This document shows, piece by piece, positions 29,089 to 36,907 of a stretch of DNA of 64,000 nucleotides (the first letter of the stretch is position 1; every line of letters starts with the position of its first letter). The position numbers and the translations under genes are program-made. The stretch is from Virgibacillus phasianinus. GTDB taxonomy: Bacteria > Bacillota > Bacilli > Bacillales > Amphibacillaceae. The notes beneath the pieces were generated by a model. It saw only the letters and a list, made by a program, of their open reading frames with translations. It was not told where the DNA came from and did not search any database. Location: positions 2,232,001-2,296,000 of the forward strand of contig NZ_CP022315.1 in the NCBI RefSeq assembly GCF_002216775.1. Direction: 5' to 3'.

Positions 29089-29796
29089 CTATTTTGCGAT
29101 ATACCGATCTAATTTTTGCTCGATTCGCCCCTGGGCAAAAGATAGAATCATACATATTACCCAATAAATTAGTGCAGCCTCTGAATAAATCAGTAGAAAT
29201 TCATAGTTTTGGGCGGCGATCTCCTGCGCTTTACGAAACATTTCCGCAACAATGATAGTAGAGGCAAGCGATGTATCCTTTACCAGGCTAATAAACGAGT
29301 TCGATAATGGCGGAATAGATACCCGTGTTGCTTGTGGCAGAATTATCCTCCGCAATGCCTGAGTATACGTCATGCTGATGGAAAATCCTGCTTCCCATTG
29401 GCCCTTTGGGATTGACAGGAGGGCCGCACGAATGATTTCTGATCCATACGCACCAACGCTTAATGAAAACCCGATGATGGCGGCAGTAAATGAATCGATT
29501 GTAATTCCGACACTTGGCAGACCAAAAAATATGATGAATAATTGAACAAGTAAAGGCGTACCACGTAAAATTGACACATAAAACCGGGCAATCCACTGTA
29601 ATGGTTTGATGCCTGATAATCGGGCAAGTGCTGTGAGTACAGCAAGAATTAACCCAATAACAAATGTGATTAAGGCTAATGGGATTGTATAAATTAAAGC
29701 TCCCTGGATTAATGGCCAAAGGGAGCTTATAAAAATGTCCAAGTATTCTTGTTGCATTTCAGGACTCGTAAAAATATTACTTAGATACATCTTCAT
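29089..29796 (-). CDS. tcyB: Amino acid (cystine) ABC transporter permease
   Basis: 235 residues, five membrane segments, His/Glu/Gln permease family. The coupling-helix motif for the ATPase is in SVGAYGSEIIRAALLSIPKGQWEAG. PAAT permeases usually act as homodimers. It overlaps the end of the binding-protein gene by 20 bases and precedes the ATPase gene by 9, so the three are translated from one message. Confidence 0.88.
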   Translation of the reverse strand: MKMYLSNIFTSPEMQQEYLDIFISSLWPLIQGALIYTIPLALITFVIGLILAVLTALARLSGIKPLQWIARFYVSILRGTPLLVQLFIIFFGLPSVGITIDSFTAAIIGFSLSVGAYGSEIIRAALLSIPKGQWEAGFSISMTYTQALRRIILPQATRVSIPPLSNSFISLVKDTSLASTIIVAEMFRKAQEIAAQNYEFLLIYSEAALIYWVICMILSFAQGRIEQKLDRYIAK

Positions 29797-30586
29797 TAAA
29801 CCATTTCTTGGAGATTTCTAGATATGTGCCATCTTCCTTCATTTCAGCTAGTGCTTTATTGACAGCCTCAATCAATTTATCACTACCTTCACGGAAGGCG
29901 AAAGCGGTTTGTGACGCATCATCTTCGCGGTCAACAATTTTAATTGGCGCATCTTTTTGTGTATTTAAATAATCCAGTACAGATAATCGGTCATTAATTG
30001 TTGCTTTCACCCGTTTGGACGCAATCAACTGCATTGCTTCTTTGAAACCCTCGACCGATGTCACGTCGGCTCCATATTCTTTGGCGATGTCCGCGTAGTT
30101 GCTTGTCAAAGATTGAGCAGATGGTACGCCGTCGATATCTGCAAAGCTTTTAATTTCATTATTATCTTTATGTGTGACAAGTACAGCGGATGATTTGGTG
30201 TAAGGATCTGAGAACTCATATTTTTCTTTTCGTTCAGGTGTCTTACCAACCTGGTTTGCAATCATGTCAAACCGTGCAGAGTTTAAACCAGCAAACATGG
30301 AATCCCATTTTGTTTCTTTAAATACTGCTTTTACGCCGATGCGATCGGCTACTTCGCGGGCGATTTCCACATCAAATCCGGTAAGTTCGCCTTCATCATT
30401 ATGGAATGTAAATGGCGGATAAGTACCTTCAGTTCCAATTAAAATCTTCCCTTTATCCTGAATGCTTTTATATAAGTTTTTACTGTCTGAAGCATTATTG
30501 CTGCCCGCATTTTCTTCGTCAGTGCCACATGCAGAAAGAACTAGGATAAAACATAATACAATAATGCTAAGAAGTGCTTTTTTCAT
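29777..30586 (-). CDS. tcyA: Amino acid (cystine) ABC transporter substrate-binding lipoprotein
   Basis: 269 residues. A signal peptide ends in the lipobox LSAC with Cys20, so the protein is anchored outside the membrane. The mature part has GTEGTYPPFTFHNDEGELTGFDVEI, MFAGLNSARFDMIANQVGKTPERKEKY and the C-terminal ISKKWFNEDVSK, all very close to B. subtilis TcyA. L-cystine import is therefore likely; other polar amino acids are possible. First gene of tcyABC. Confidence 0.88.
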   Translation of the reverse strand: MKKALLSIIVLCFILVLSACGTDEENAGSNNASDSKNLYKSIQDKGKILIGTEGTYPPFTFHNDEGELTGFDVEIAREVADRIGVKAVFKETKWDSMFAGLNSARFDMIANQVGKTPERKEKYEFSDPYTKSSAVLVTHKDNNEIKSFADIDGVPSAQSLTSNYADIAKEYGADVTSVEGFKEAMQLIASKRVKATINDRLSVLDYLNTQKDAPIKIVDREDDASQTAFAFREGSDKLIEAVNKALAEMKEDGTYLEISKKWFNEDVSK

Positions 30587-30700
30587 CAGAATTTCCTCCC
30601 TTTACTTATACTTTAGAAAGTATAAGTGTTTATCAGTATAAAATATGAAAATTCCAAGGTCCTAAGACCAAGTAATTTTATATGAATTAAAGCCTTTAAT

Positions 30701-30729
30701 ATATTAAGTTATTAAGTATGAATAGTCAA
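30701..30729 (-). promoter_or_regulatory. Sigma-A promoter of tcyABC
   Basis: On the minus strand, TTGACT (30729-30724), a 17-base spacer and TAATAT (30706-30701). The start codon of tcyA is about 115 bases downstream, leaving a short untranslated leader that includes an ACTTATACTTTCTAAAGTATAAGT-like inverted repeat near 30603-30627. Confidence 0.6.
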
Positions 30730-30811
30730 GTAAAGAATCTTTGTCCTTTATTCTGTGCTGCACAGCTGCAAACTATTATTCCGACAGATGTGGGAAAAGC
30801 ACCATAGATAC

Positions 30812-30840
30812 AAAAAACACCTGCACAAAGGCAGATGTTT
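30812..30840 (-). terminator. Rho-independent terminator after cvfB
   Basis: On the minus strand AAACATCTGC pairs with GCAGGTGTTT, one mismatch, followed by TTTTG; it lies 9 bases after the cvfB stop. Confidence 0.8.
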
Positions 30841-30848
30841 GTATGGGA

Positions 30849-31706
30849 TTATTTTTTTAGATGTGTTTCTCCATTTATTTGTTCTATTTTTCCATCCTTC
30901 ATCAGTTTGCCAAGTGCACGTTTGAAGGCAGATTTACTAATGTTAAATGTACCAAGAATATCATCGGGATCACTTTTATCGCTAAAGGGAATGACACCTT
31001 CATTTTCCTCAAGGTGCTGAAGGATTGCTTCCGCATCCTCAATCCTGCTGTGTTGCTTCAATGGGCGCAGTGACATGTTCAGACTGCCATCCGCCTTAAC
31101 TTCAATTACCCGTCCAGTTACCCATTCTCCTAATCTGGGTTCTGCCTTTCGTTCCGTATGGTGGATAAAGCCACGATAGTTTTCCTCCGTAAGAATGACG
31201 GATCCCTCTTTGCTTGTTCGAAAAACACGTCCGCTAAGTGTTTGATTCAATGCCTCATTCGGTGCATTCACCCATTCAAGATCAAGAATTCCCTCTGATG
31301 CTGGGATTGCCAGCAAACGTCCTTTTTGGTCGGTGCCAAGGGTGACATATAATTTGTCGCCTGGGATGGGCCATACATTTTCAAAAAGTGGCAAATCATC
31401 TTTTGATACTAGAATTTCTTTTGTTGTCCCAATATCGACAAAGGCACCAAGGTTTTTGACAACTTCAACGACATCTGCAAAACCGTATACATCCCGTTCG
31501 ATACTTGGGAGTTTTGTTGTCGCGGTCATTTGTCCTTTCTTATCCATATATATAAAAACATCGACCTCCTGGTGTTCGGTTAGTTCATGTTCTGTTTCAT
31601 TGTGATGCAGGAGCACTTCTGACATCCCCTTCTTTAGAACGTAGCCTGTATCAATCTTTCTAAGTACTTCCATTGTTTGATTTGTCCCAATCAGTAAATC
31701 ACTCAT
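30849..31706 (-). CDS. cvfB: S1-domain RNA-binding protein CvfB (YitL)
   Basis: 285 residues. Three tandem S1/OB-type segments (roughly 1-65, 70-135 and 145-215) are followed by a winged-helix C-terminus with FNISKSAFKRALGKLMKDGKI. This is the CvfB architecture. In Staphylococcus, CvfB binds RNA and affects virulence gene expression and mRNA stability; in Bacillus the YitL role is less clear. ATG 31706 follows AAGGAAG. It has its own strong promoter and an unusually long leader. Confidence 0.9.
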   Translation of the reverse strand: MSDLLIGTNQTMEVLRKIDTGYVLKKGMSEVLLHHNETEHELTEHQEVDVFIYMDKKGQMTATTKLPSIERDVYGFADVVEVVKNLGAFVDIGTTKEILVSKDDLPLFENVWPIPGDKLYVTLGTDQKGRLLAIPASEGILDLEWVNAPNEALNQTLSGRVFRTSKEGSVILTEENYRGFIHHTERKAEPRLGEWVTGRVIEVKADGSLNMSLRPLKQHSRIEDAEAILQHLEENEGVIPFSDKSDPDDILGTFNISKSAFKRALGKLMKDGKIEQINGETHLKK

Positions 31707-32020
31707 TCTTCAGCTTCCTTCCATTAATATGTATTGGAAAAGGGGCACCCTCACTATAAGAGTACCCCTCCGATTCATTACGTAACATATAAGTTTTGAT
31801 TTTTATTTTCCATTCCCTGGAATTCAGGGAGAATAATTTCCATTTGAAAGTCTGTGACTTCCATAACCGCGGTAATTGTTCCACTAACTTAAGCAACGTA
31901 AACCCTACCTGCTTTTACGTCCTTGCGACCCCTTAGTCGCGCCAGTGTGAATAAGCTTTCCTTAAAATATCTTGCGTAGAATTGCCATTTTATCTTACTT
32001 TATATATTACAAAATCTAAC
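31707..32020 (-). ncRNA. Long structured 5' leader of cvfB, class unknown
   Basis: About 315 bases between the promoter and cvfB. On the minus strand it holds several hairpins in series: GCGAC/GTCGC near 31939-31923, ACGTAAA/TTTACGT near 31920-31896, CCCTG/CAGGG near 31830, and a 9-bp stem GGGGTACTC/GAGGGTGCCCC at 31770-31742 followed by TTTT. Ordered stems ending in a terminator-like hairpin just before a ribosome binding site are typical of cis-regulatory RNA. It does not match a riboswitch class I know. Confidence 0.45.
31738..31770 (-). terminator. Terminator-like hairpin in the cvfB leader
   Basis: GGGGTACTC pairs with GAGGGTGCCCC (two G-T pairs) and is followed by TTTTCC, about 25 bases before the cvfB ribosome binding site. 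It is placed to act as an attenuator. Confidence 0.6.
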
Positions 32021-32026
32021 ATTACT

Positions 32027-32054
32027 ATTATACCCTATTTATGTGTATTGTCAA
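32027..32054 (-). promoter_or_regulatory. Strong sigma-A promoter of cvfB
   Basis: On the minus strand TTGACA (32054-32049), 16-base spacer, TATAAT (32032-32027): both hexamers match the consensus exactly. Transcription should start near 32020. Confidence 0.8.
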
Positions 32055-32082
32055 ACCTATGTTCCGAAATAAGAAAGCATAA

Positions 32083-32204
32083 AGGAAAAGCGTAAGCGCC
32101 CGGTAAGAAGCGGGCGCATAAGCAAGGGACCGTAGAACGCACGGGTTTCGCGTTCGAAGTGTCCATTGCTTATGACGGCAGCTTCTGGGCGCAGGAGCTA
32201 GACA
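32083..32204. repeat. Bacillaceae short interspersed repeat, copy 2
   Basis: Begins GGAAAAGCGTAAGCGCC and ends GGGCGCAGGAGCTAGACA, the same ends as the copy at 15735-15849. Internally it has GCGCCCGGTAAGAAGCGGGCGC and TGCTTATGACGGCAGC palindromic blocks. It lies between divergent cvfB and the CHY zinc finger gene, just upstream of the cvfB promoter. Confidence 0.6.
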
Positions 32205-32267
32205 TATCATGATATAAGTTTGCACAAGCTCTGAATGCCGGGTATTATATAAGGTGGAGGGATTGTA

Positions 32268-32591
32268 ATGAAGGTGATTGGATCAATTGATCATGAAACA
32301 CGATGTAAGCATTACCATACGGAAAGGGACCGGATTGCGATTAAATTTTACTGCTGCGGTCAATACTACCCTTGTTATCAGTGTCATGCAGAACATGGCT
32401 GTGGCAATCCAGAGGTATGGCCGAAGTCAATGTATAATCAGCAAGCCGTATTATGTGGTGCCTGTGGAACGGAATTAACGATACAACAATATTTAGATAG
32501 TGGATCGGTATGCCCGTCGTGTCATGCTTCCTTTAATCCCGGGTGTTCACTGCATGCTCATTTATATTTTGAAAATAAGCATGCGACTTGA
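32268..32591 (+). CDS. CHY-type zinc finger protein
   Basis: 107 residues rich in Cys and His: CKHYHTERD, FYCCGQYYPCYQCH, LCGACGTEL and CPSCHASFNPGC provide ligands for several zinc ions in the CHY zinc finger pattern. Similar small proteins occur in bacteria and in the eukaryotic Pirh2 family; the bacterial role is unknown. GGTGGAGGG precedes the ATG. It is followed by a ferredoxin gene 58 bases downstream, probably by chance. Confidence 0.88.
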   Translation: MKVIGSIDHETRCKHYHTERDRIAIKFYCCGQYYPCYQCHAEHGCGNPEVWPKSMYNQQAVLCGACGTELTIQQYLDSGSVCPSCHASFNPGCSLHAHLYFENKHAT

Positions 32592-32649
32592 AATTCGCGC
32601 CCTTTCTATTATTTAATAGAGTAAGTTGGTTTTTTAAGGAGGGAATGTT

Positions 32650-32889
32650 GTGGCATTTGTAATTTTGGACCCATGCGGACCGGAAAAATCCGCTGAATGT
32701 GTAAGTGTATGTCCAGTTGATTGCATTGAAGAAGGCAAGGATCAATTTTACATAGACCCGGATATTTGTATCGATTGTGGTGCATGTAAAGCGGTTTGCC
32801 CGGTTGATGCGATAGAGGAAGAGTATGATTTGTCACCTGATCAGGAAAAGTTCTTAGAAAAAGCAGAGGCGTTTTTTGCTGATAAATAA
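32650..32889 (+). CDS. Ferredoxin with two iron-sulfur cluster motifs
   Basis: 79 residues from GTG 32650, with AAGGAGGG upstream. The C-terminal motif CIDCGACKAVCPVDAI binds a [4Fe-4S] cluster. The N-terminal set (Cys9, Cys17, Cys21, Cys25 in CGPEKSAECVSVCPVDC) is arranged as in 7Fe or 8Fe ferredoxins of bacilli. It acts as a small soluble electron carrier; the partner is not evident from neighbours. Confidence 0.92.
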   Translation: MAFVILDPCGPEKSAECVSVCPVDCIEEGKDQFYIDPDICIDCGACKAVCPVDAIEEEYDLSPDQEKFLEKAEAFFADK

Positions 32890-33055
32890 GCAAATGTCTC
32901 ATTGGATTTCTAATTTCTAATTTATATAAATTATGATAATATAATATATGGTCTAACGTAAAACAGTCATCTAAATGGATGGCTGTTTTTATTCAAAGGT
33001 ATTCGACAAAAGATGACAAGGTTCGGTGTATGGTACCGAGTAGGAGGAGGAAAGT

Positions 33056-34534
33056 ATGACTTCAGCAGAAGAAGAGTTAGCACGTACAGAAGGAAGTAAG
33101 CGGATTCAAAAGTTGGATTTCAGACTAGGAGCTTTTGGTGCAGCAGTTCCGTTAGTATTTTTTGTTGTTTGGGCGATTACAACCAGTGTCCTAAAGCTTT
33201 CATCTGAAGTGGGGCTTGTTATGGGTGCACTAATTGGGATTACACTTGGTTTATTCTTCAGTAAAAGTAAGTGGGGCGACTATGCCCAGGGGTTGTTTGA
33301 TGGACTAGCCCAACCGGTAGGTGTTGTGGCAATCGTAGCATGGTTTTATGCTGGTATGTTTGCCCAAATTCTTCAAGTTGGCGGACTTGTGGAAGGACTA
33401 GTGTGGATTGGTGGTATTACCGGACTCACTGGAGGATTGTTTGCAGCAATGACATTCCTGCTGGCAGCAATTTTTTCTACAGCAGTTGGTACCGGATATG
33501 GAACAACAGTTGCCTTTTGTACACTAATGTATCCGGCGGGTGTCGCAGTTGGTGCTGATCCTACATTTATGTTCGCAGCTATTTTGGCTGGGGCAGTATT
33601 TGGTGATAACTTAGCACCGGTTTCAGATACTACCATTGTATCTGCAACTACGCAGGAAGCGGATGTGCCAGGCGTTGTTCGCAGCCGTTTTAAATATTCT
33701 ATTATGGCGGCGATTCCAACTACCATTTTATTCGCAATATTCGGTGGTGGAGGAACAGCCGCTGGAGGTTCTGCGGGTGCATCTGCCATAATGGATGCCA
33801 ATGAACCAACAGGTTTGGTTATGCTTATCCCATTTGCAATTGTACTTATTTTAGCTTTAACCGGGCAGCATTTAGTTACCTCCTTGACCTGGGGTATTTT
33901 GGCAGCAATTGGAATCATTGTTGCGATGAACCTTGCTGCGTTTTCCGATATTATCAGTTTTGATCCTAATTCTGATACAGTTATAACCGGCGCACTGGTT
34001 GAAGGAGTTATGGGTTATATGAACATGGCAGTCTTAATCCTGCTGATTGTCGCTTGTGCCCACTTATTAAAATTAGGCGGGACGATGGACGCAATTACTG
34101 GTGTGATGATCAAATGGATTAAAAATTCCGTTCGACGTGCAGAGCTTGCTATCTGGGGGATCGTAGCATTACTAAACAGTGCTATTACTATTAACACAGC
34201 TGCAGAAATTGCTGCCGCGCCTTTTGTAAAAGAATTAGGGGAAAAATATAAGATTCATCGCTATCGCAGGGCAAACATGCTTGACGCGGTTACTTCAGCA
34301 CTTGGTTACATTTTTCCATGGGGGGCGCCTGTTTTATTGGGATGGTCAACCATCAAATTATCGAAAGAAACATATGAATGGTTGCCTGTTGTTTCTCCAA
34401 CAGAAGTATTCCCATTTGTTTTCCAGGGCTGGTTCCTGGTTGTAATTATGCTGATTGCGGCAATTACTGGATGGGGATTGCGATTTGAAGGTAAAAATGA
34501 TGAGGAATTAAAAGAACGACCAACTGAATCATAA
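33056..34534 (+). CDS. NhaC family sodium/proton antiporter
   Basis: 492 residues with about twelve membrane segments. The family signature FGDNLAPVSDTTIVSATTQEADV carries the conserved Asp pair for ion binding, followed by a Gly/Ala-rich loop (GGGGTAAGGSAGAS). NhaC-family proteins exchange sodium for protons; some exchange organic acids (MleN). The protein differs clearly from the second NhaC family member at 47.5 kb. It is monocistronic. The start has GGAGGAGG upstream. Confidence 0.85.
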   Translation: MTSAEEELARTEGSKRIQKLDFRLGAFGAAVPLVFFVVWAITTSVLKLSSEVGLVMGALIGITLGLFFSKSKWGDYAQGLFDGLAQPVGVVAIVAWFYAGMFAQILQVGGLVEGLVWIGGITGLTGGLFAAMTFLLAAIFSTAVGTGYGTTVAFCTLMYPAGVAVGADPTFMFAAILAGAVFGDNLAPVSDTTIVSATTQEADVPGVVRSRFKYSIMAAIPTTILFAIFGGGGTAAGGSAGASAIMDANEPTGLVMLIPFAIVLILALTGQHLVTSLTWGILAAIGIIVAMNLAAFSDIISFDPNSDTVITGALVEGVMGYMNMAVLILLIVACAHLLKLGGTMDAITGVMIKWIKNSVRRAELAIWGIVALLNSAITINTAAEIAAAPFVKELGEKYKIHRYRRANMLDAVTSALGYIFPWGAPVLLGWSTIKLSKETYEWLPVVSPTEVFPFVFQGWFLVVIMLIAAITGWGLRFEGKNDEELKERPTES

Positions 34535-34544
34535 CAACGGCATT

Positions 34545-34935
34545 TTTTCACATAGTTTGTAGCTAATATCATCACAGTTGATAAAAACTGCGATGTAACA
34601 GGAGGCCACTGAAAAAGGTAAATATAGTACAAATATGCGGATCAATTATCGCATCTTGAATATACTTCGCTTTCCGTGGGAGAGTGCCGAGCCTCCTCGG
34701 ACTGCCGTCCTGTGGGGTCTCGCCGATCTCTTACTTCCCACAGGAGTCTCCGTATATTCAAGATGCTAAGTAAAAGTGAAAAGCTAAATTAGTAAAATCC
34801 ACCACTTTTTCAGTGCCCTTTGTAACAGTCCGGGGAGGCTCGTCACTCGCCCGCGGAAAGCAACGGTCTGCAGCGGAAAACAACCCAGCGCATATGTCGC
34901 AGTTTATGGATTTTGTGTCAAAAACAACAATCTTT
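34545..34935. repeat. MITE-like intergenic repeat, copy C (inverted, with nested element)
   Basis: Same family as copies A, B and D but in the opposite orientation. It begins CATAGTTTGTAGCTAATATC and ends GTCGCAGTTTATGGATTTTG then TGTCAAAAACAAC, the reverse complement of the left end of copy B. The nested element occupies 34604-34818. It fills most of the gap between the antiporter and gntR, and no gene is seen in it. Confidence 0.75.
34604..34818. repeat. Nested palindromic element inside repeat copy C
   Basis: Bounded by GGCCACTGAAAAAGG and CCACTTTTTCAGTGCC. Inner arms GCATCTTGAATATAC (about 34651) and GTATATTCAAGATGC (about 34752-34766) form a long inverted repeat around GC-rich blocks. 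It corresponds to 19161-19365 almost throughout. Confidence 0.75.
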
Positions 34936-34956
34936 TAAAAATCAGCCATAGTAATG

Positions 34957-35006
34957 AAAAGAGTCCATAGTCCATGGGTGGGAAAGTCATGGCGGGGCTC
35001 TTTTTT
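34957..35006 (+). terminator. Terminator-like hairpin upstream of gntR
   Basis: AAAAGAGTCC pairs with GGGGCTCTTTT around a 27-base centre that itself contains CCATGG, then TTTTTT. It may end the antiporter transcript, displaced from its gene by the repeat insertion. Confidence 0.7.
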
Positions 35007-35049
35007 GCTTGACCTAAAAGATGTAAAGATTTACTAATCCTTTGATGGG

Positions 35050-35078
35050 TTGACGTCATATATCAAATCATATATTAT
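35050..35078 (+). promoter_or_regulatory. gntR promoter with operator in the spacer
   Basis: TTGACG (35050-35055), 17-base spacer, TATTAT (35073-35078). The spacer carries TCATATATCAAATCATA, nearly identical to the spacer of the promoter at 35900. The regulator bound here would compete with RNA polymerase, giving autoregulation. Confidence 0.75.
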
Positions 35079-35087
35079 TAGACTATT

Positions 35088-35756
35088 ATGATAAAAGAAA
35101 ACAAGCAACAGAAAGCGTATCGGGTAATTAAGGAAAGAATAATTGAACGTGTTTTTGTGCCTGGTCAACGGATTGTAATCGATCAATTGGCAAAGGAACT
35201 GAAGTCGAGTTCGATTCCTGTCAGGGAGGCTATTCGCCAGCTTGAATCGGAGCGGCTGGTATTTTACAAACAAAATGTCGGTCCGGTCGTGGCACAGGTG
35301 AATGAAACAGCATACTCAGATGCACTACGGGTATTGGCGGTACTAGAGGGCTATGCGACAGCAATGACTGGTGTTGATTTTCCAAAAGAAAAGATAACCA
35401 TGTTGAAAGAAAAAAATAAGGAAATGGAGGTGGCACTGGAAGACTTCGATATATTACTGTATGGAAAACTGAATTTCCAATTTCATCAAATCATTTGTGA
35501 GGAGTGCAAAAACCCTTACTTGGTTGAACAAATTAAGGACACATGGGCAAGACTCGATTCAATCCGCGGACTAGGTTCGACATTGTATTCGAAAAGGGTG
35601 AAGACATCAATCATTGAACATAACGAACTAATTGACTTGCTTGAAAACAGTTCAGACTTTCCCGTATTAGAATCGGCAGCACGGATGCATAAAATCAGAA
35701 CAGCAGAGGATTTTGAGCGCAGAAGGCTAAAACAACTAGAAATAAGTGACACGTAA
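35088..35756 (+). CDS. GntR family transcriptional regulator (FCD type), likely regulator of the aromatic operon
   Basis: 222 residues. The winged helix-turn-helix at about 10-70 has IDQLAKELKSSSIPVREAIRQLESERLV, the classic GntR recognition region. The C-terminal all-helical FCD domain binds small organic acids, with ligand or metal residues in NFQFHQIICEECKNPYL and IIEHNELIDLL. The adjacent operon and the shared operator make it the probable repressor, released by a pathway acid. Translation starts only about 10 bases after the -10 box, so the leader is very short or absent. Confidence 0.9.
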   Translation: MIKENKQQKAYRVIKERIIERVFVPGQRIVIDQLAKELKSSSIPVREAIRQLESERLVFYKQNVGPVVAQVNETAYSDALRVLAVLEGYATAMTGVDFPKEKITMLKEKNKEMEVALEDFDILLYGKLNFQFHQIICEECKNPYLVEQIKDTWARLDSIRGLGSTLYSKRVKTSIIEHNELIDLLENSSDFPVLESAARMHKIRTAEDFERRRLKQLEISDT

Positions 35757-35795
35757 AAACTCTGTCCGGGATTTATTGCCCCAAACAGGGTTTTT
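35757..35795 (+). terminator. Rho-independent terminator after gntR
   Basis: AAAACTCTGT pairs with ACAGGGTTTT, one G-T pair, then T. It separates gntR from the catabolic operon, which has its own promoter. Confidence 0.75.
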
Positions 35796-35899
35796 AGTTT
35801 GTTAATAAAAGTAAGCGTTTACATTTGATTAATATTTTTTAAGTCTCTTGATGGTATGGGAGCCAACGTGTTGCCAATACCAAAGTAATTTGGTCAGTA

Positions 35900-35928
35900 T
35901 TGACATCATATTTGAAATCATATACGAT
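35900..35928 (+). promoter_or_regulatory. Promoter of the hpa operon with GntR operator in the spacer
   Basis: TTGACA (35900-35905), 17-base spacer, TACGAT (35923-35928). The stretch 35901-35925 matches 35051-35075 at all but four of 25 positions (TGAC, TCATAT, AAATCATATA shared). An operator between -35 and -10 implies repression. Confidence 0.75.
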
Positions 35929-35989
35929 TTAATTGTTCAGAAAATTGGTAAGAAAAAAAGAACGGATTTCTAAACGGAGGGTTAAAAAT

Positions 35990-36892
35990 ATGGCGTATGA
36001 AGAAGCGAAAAAGCGGTTCAGGGGGTCAATTTCTCCAGTCATTACACCGTTTAACGAAGATGAGAGTATTGATTTTAATAAATTCAAAGAATTAATAAAC
36101 TGGCATATCGAAAAAGGAAGCCATGGCATTTCAGTTACCGGAACTTCAGGTGAACCAAGTTCCATGTCTGTCGATGAGCGCATGACAGTTATGGAGACAG
36201 CATGTAAAACAGTTAATGGACGTGTCCCATTTATTCCTGGAACTGGTTCCACGAATCATGATGAAACAATGCGGATGACAAAAGCTGCACAGGAAATGGG
36301 GGCGGATGGTGCGCTCGTCATTGTTCCGTATTACAATAAACCAAATCAGCATGCATTGTACAAACATTTTAAAACGGTTGCGGATTCAGTCGACATACCG
36401 ATTATTTTATACAATATTCCTGGACGTACGGCGGTTAACCTAGAGGCTGACACGATAGCCCGATTAGCTGAAGACTGCGAAAATATCATTGGCGTTAAGG
36501 AAGCAAACAAAGACTTCGAACATGTAAATAAAGTGTTACTGAAGGCTGGACGTGATTTCAATCTTTATTCCGGTATTGAGGTGCTCTGTTACCCGATGCT
36601 TGCAATTGGCGGTGCTGGCCATATCAGTGCGACCGCAAACGTTGCACCAACAGAGGTGGCTGACTTATATAACAAGTGGGAAGTGGGAGATGTAAAAGGC
36701 GCTCAGGATCTGCATTACTCATTAATGCCGCTAAATGACGTTCTATTTCGTGACACAAACCCGGCTCCCGCCAAAGCTGCATTAGGGATGATGGGTAAAA
36801 TTAAACCGGTATTGCGCAAACCACTTGATGTACCATCAGAAGCAGTCCAGGCTGAAATTAGGGAAACACTAAAAGCATATAAATTACTTTAA
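35990..36892 (+). CDS. DapA/NanA family pyruvate aldolase, probable HpaI substitute
   Basis: 300 residues, TIM-barrel class I aldolase of the dihydrodipicolinate synthase/N-acetylneuraminate lyase family. The Schiff-base Lys is in IGVKEANKD, the catalytic Tyr in ILYNIPGRTAVN, and the pyruvate loop reads VTGTSGEPSSM. The Arg after the Tyr motif is also found in true DapA. As first gene of the hpa operon, which lacks a class II HpaI aldolase, it most likely cleaves 4-hydroxy-2-oxoheptanedioate to pyruvate and succinate semialdehyde. ATG 35990 is preceded by CGGAGGG; a longer frame is rejected. Confidence 0.75.
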   Translation: MAYEEAKKRFRGSISPVITPFNEDESIDFNKFKELINWHIEKGSHGISVTGTSGEPSSMSVDERMTVMETACKTVNGRVPFIPGTGSTNHDETMRMTKAAQEMGADGALVIVPYYNKPNQHALYKHFKTVADSVDIPIILYNIPGRTAVNLEADTIARLAEDCENIIGVKEANKDFEHVNKVLLKAGRDFNLYSGIEVLCYPMLAIGGAGHISATANVAPTEVADLYNKWEVGDVKGAQDLHYSLMPLNDVLFRDTNPAPAKAALGMMGKIKPVLRKPLDVPSEAVQAEIRETLKAYKLL

Positions 36893-36907
36893 GAGCAGGT
36901 GATAGTT

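Noticed and set aside
29288-29719. 143-codon minus-strand frame overlapping tcyB in another frame
   Set aside because: tcyB has all permease features and fits its operon; the alternative frame is Cys/His-rich noise without a ribosome binding site.
30590-30735. CymR operator upstream of tcyABC
   Set aside because: A GGAATT block is present, but the rest of the CymR consensus as I recall it does not align at the required spacing.
31699-31896. 65-codon minus-strand frame in the cvfB leader, overlapping the cvfB start
   Set aside because: It begins with TTG, has no ribosome binding site, runs through stable hairpins and has unlikely composition. The region is better explained as untranslated leader.
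31861-31920. T-box-like GTGGAAC..ACCGCGG stretch in the cvfB leader
   Set aside because: The T-box core AGGGTGGNACCGCG is interrupted by extra bases, no clear specifier stem precedes it, and cvfB is not an aminoacylation or amino acid gene.
33373-33918. 181-codon minus-strand frame inside the first NhaC gene
   Set aside because: It is an antisense shadow of a strongly supported membrane protein gene: Ala/Pro/Ile-rich, no ribosome binding site and no family features.
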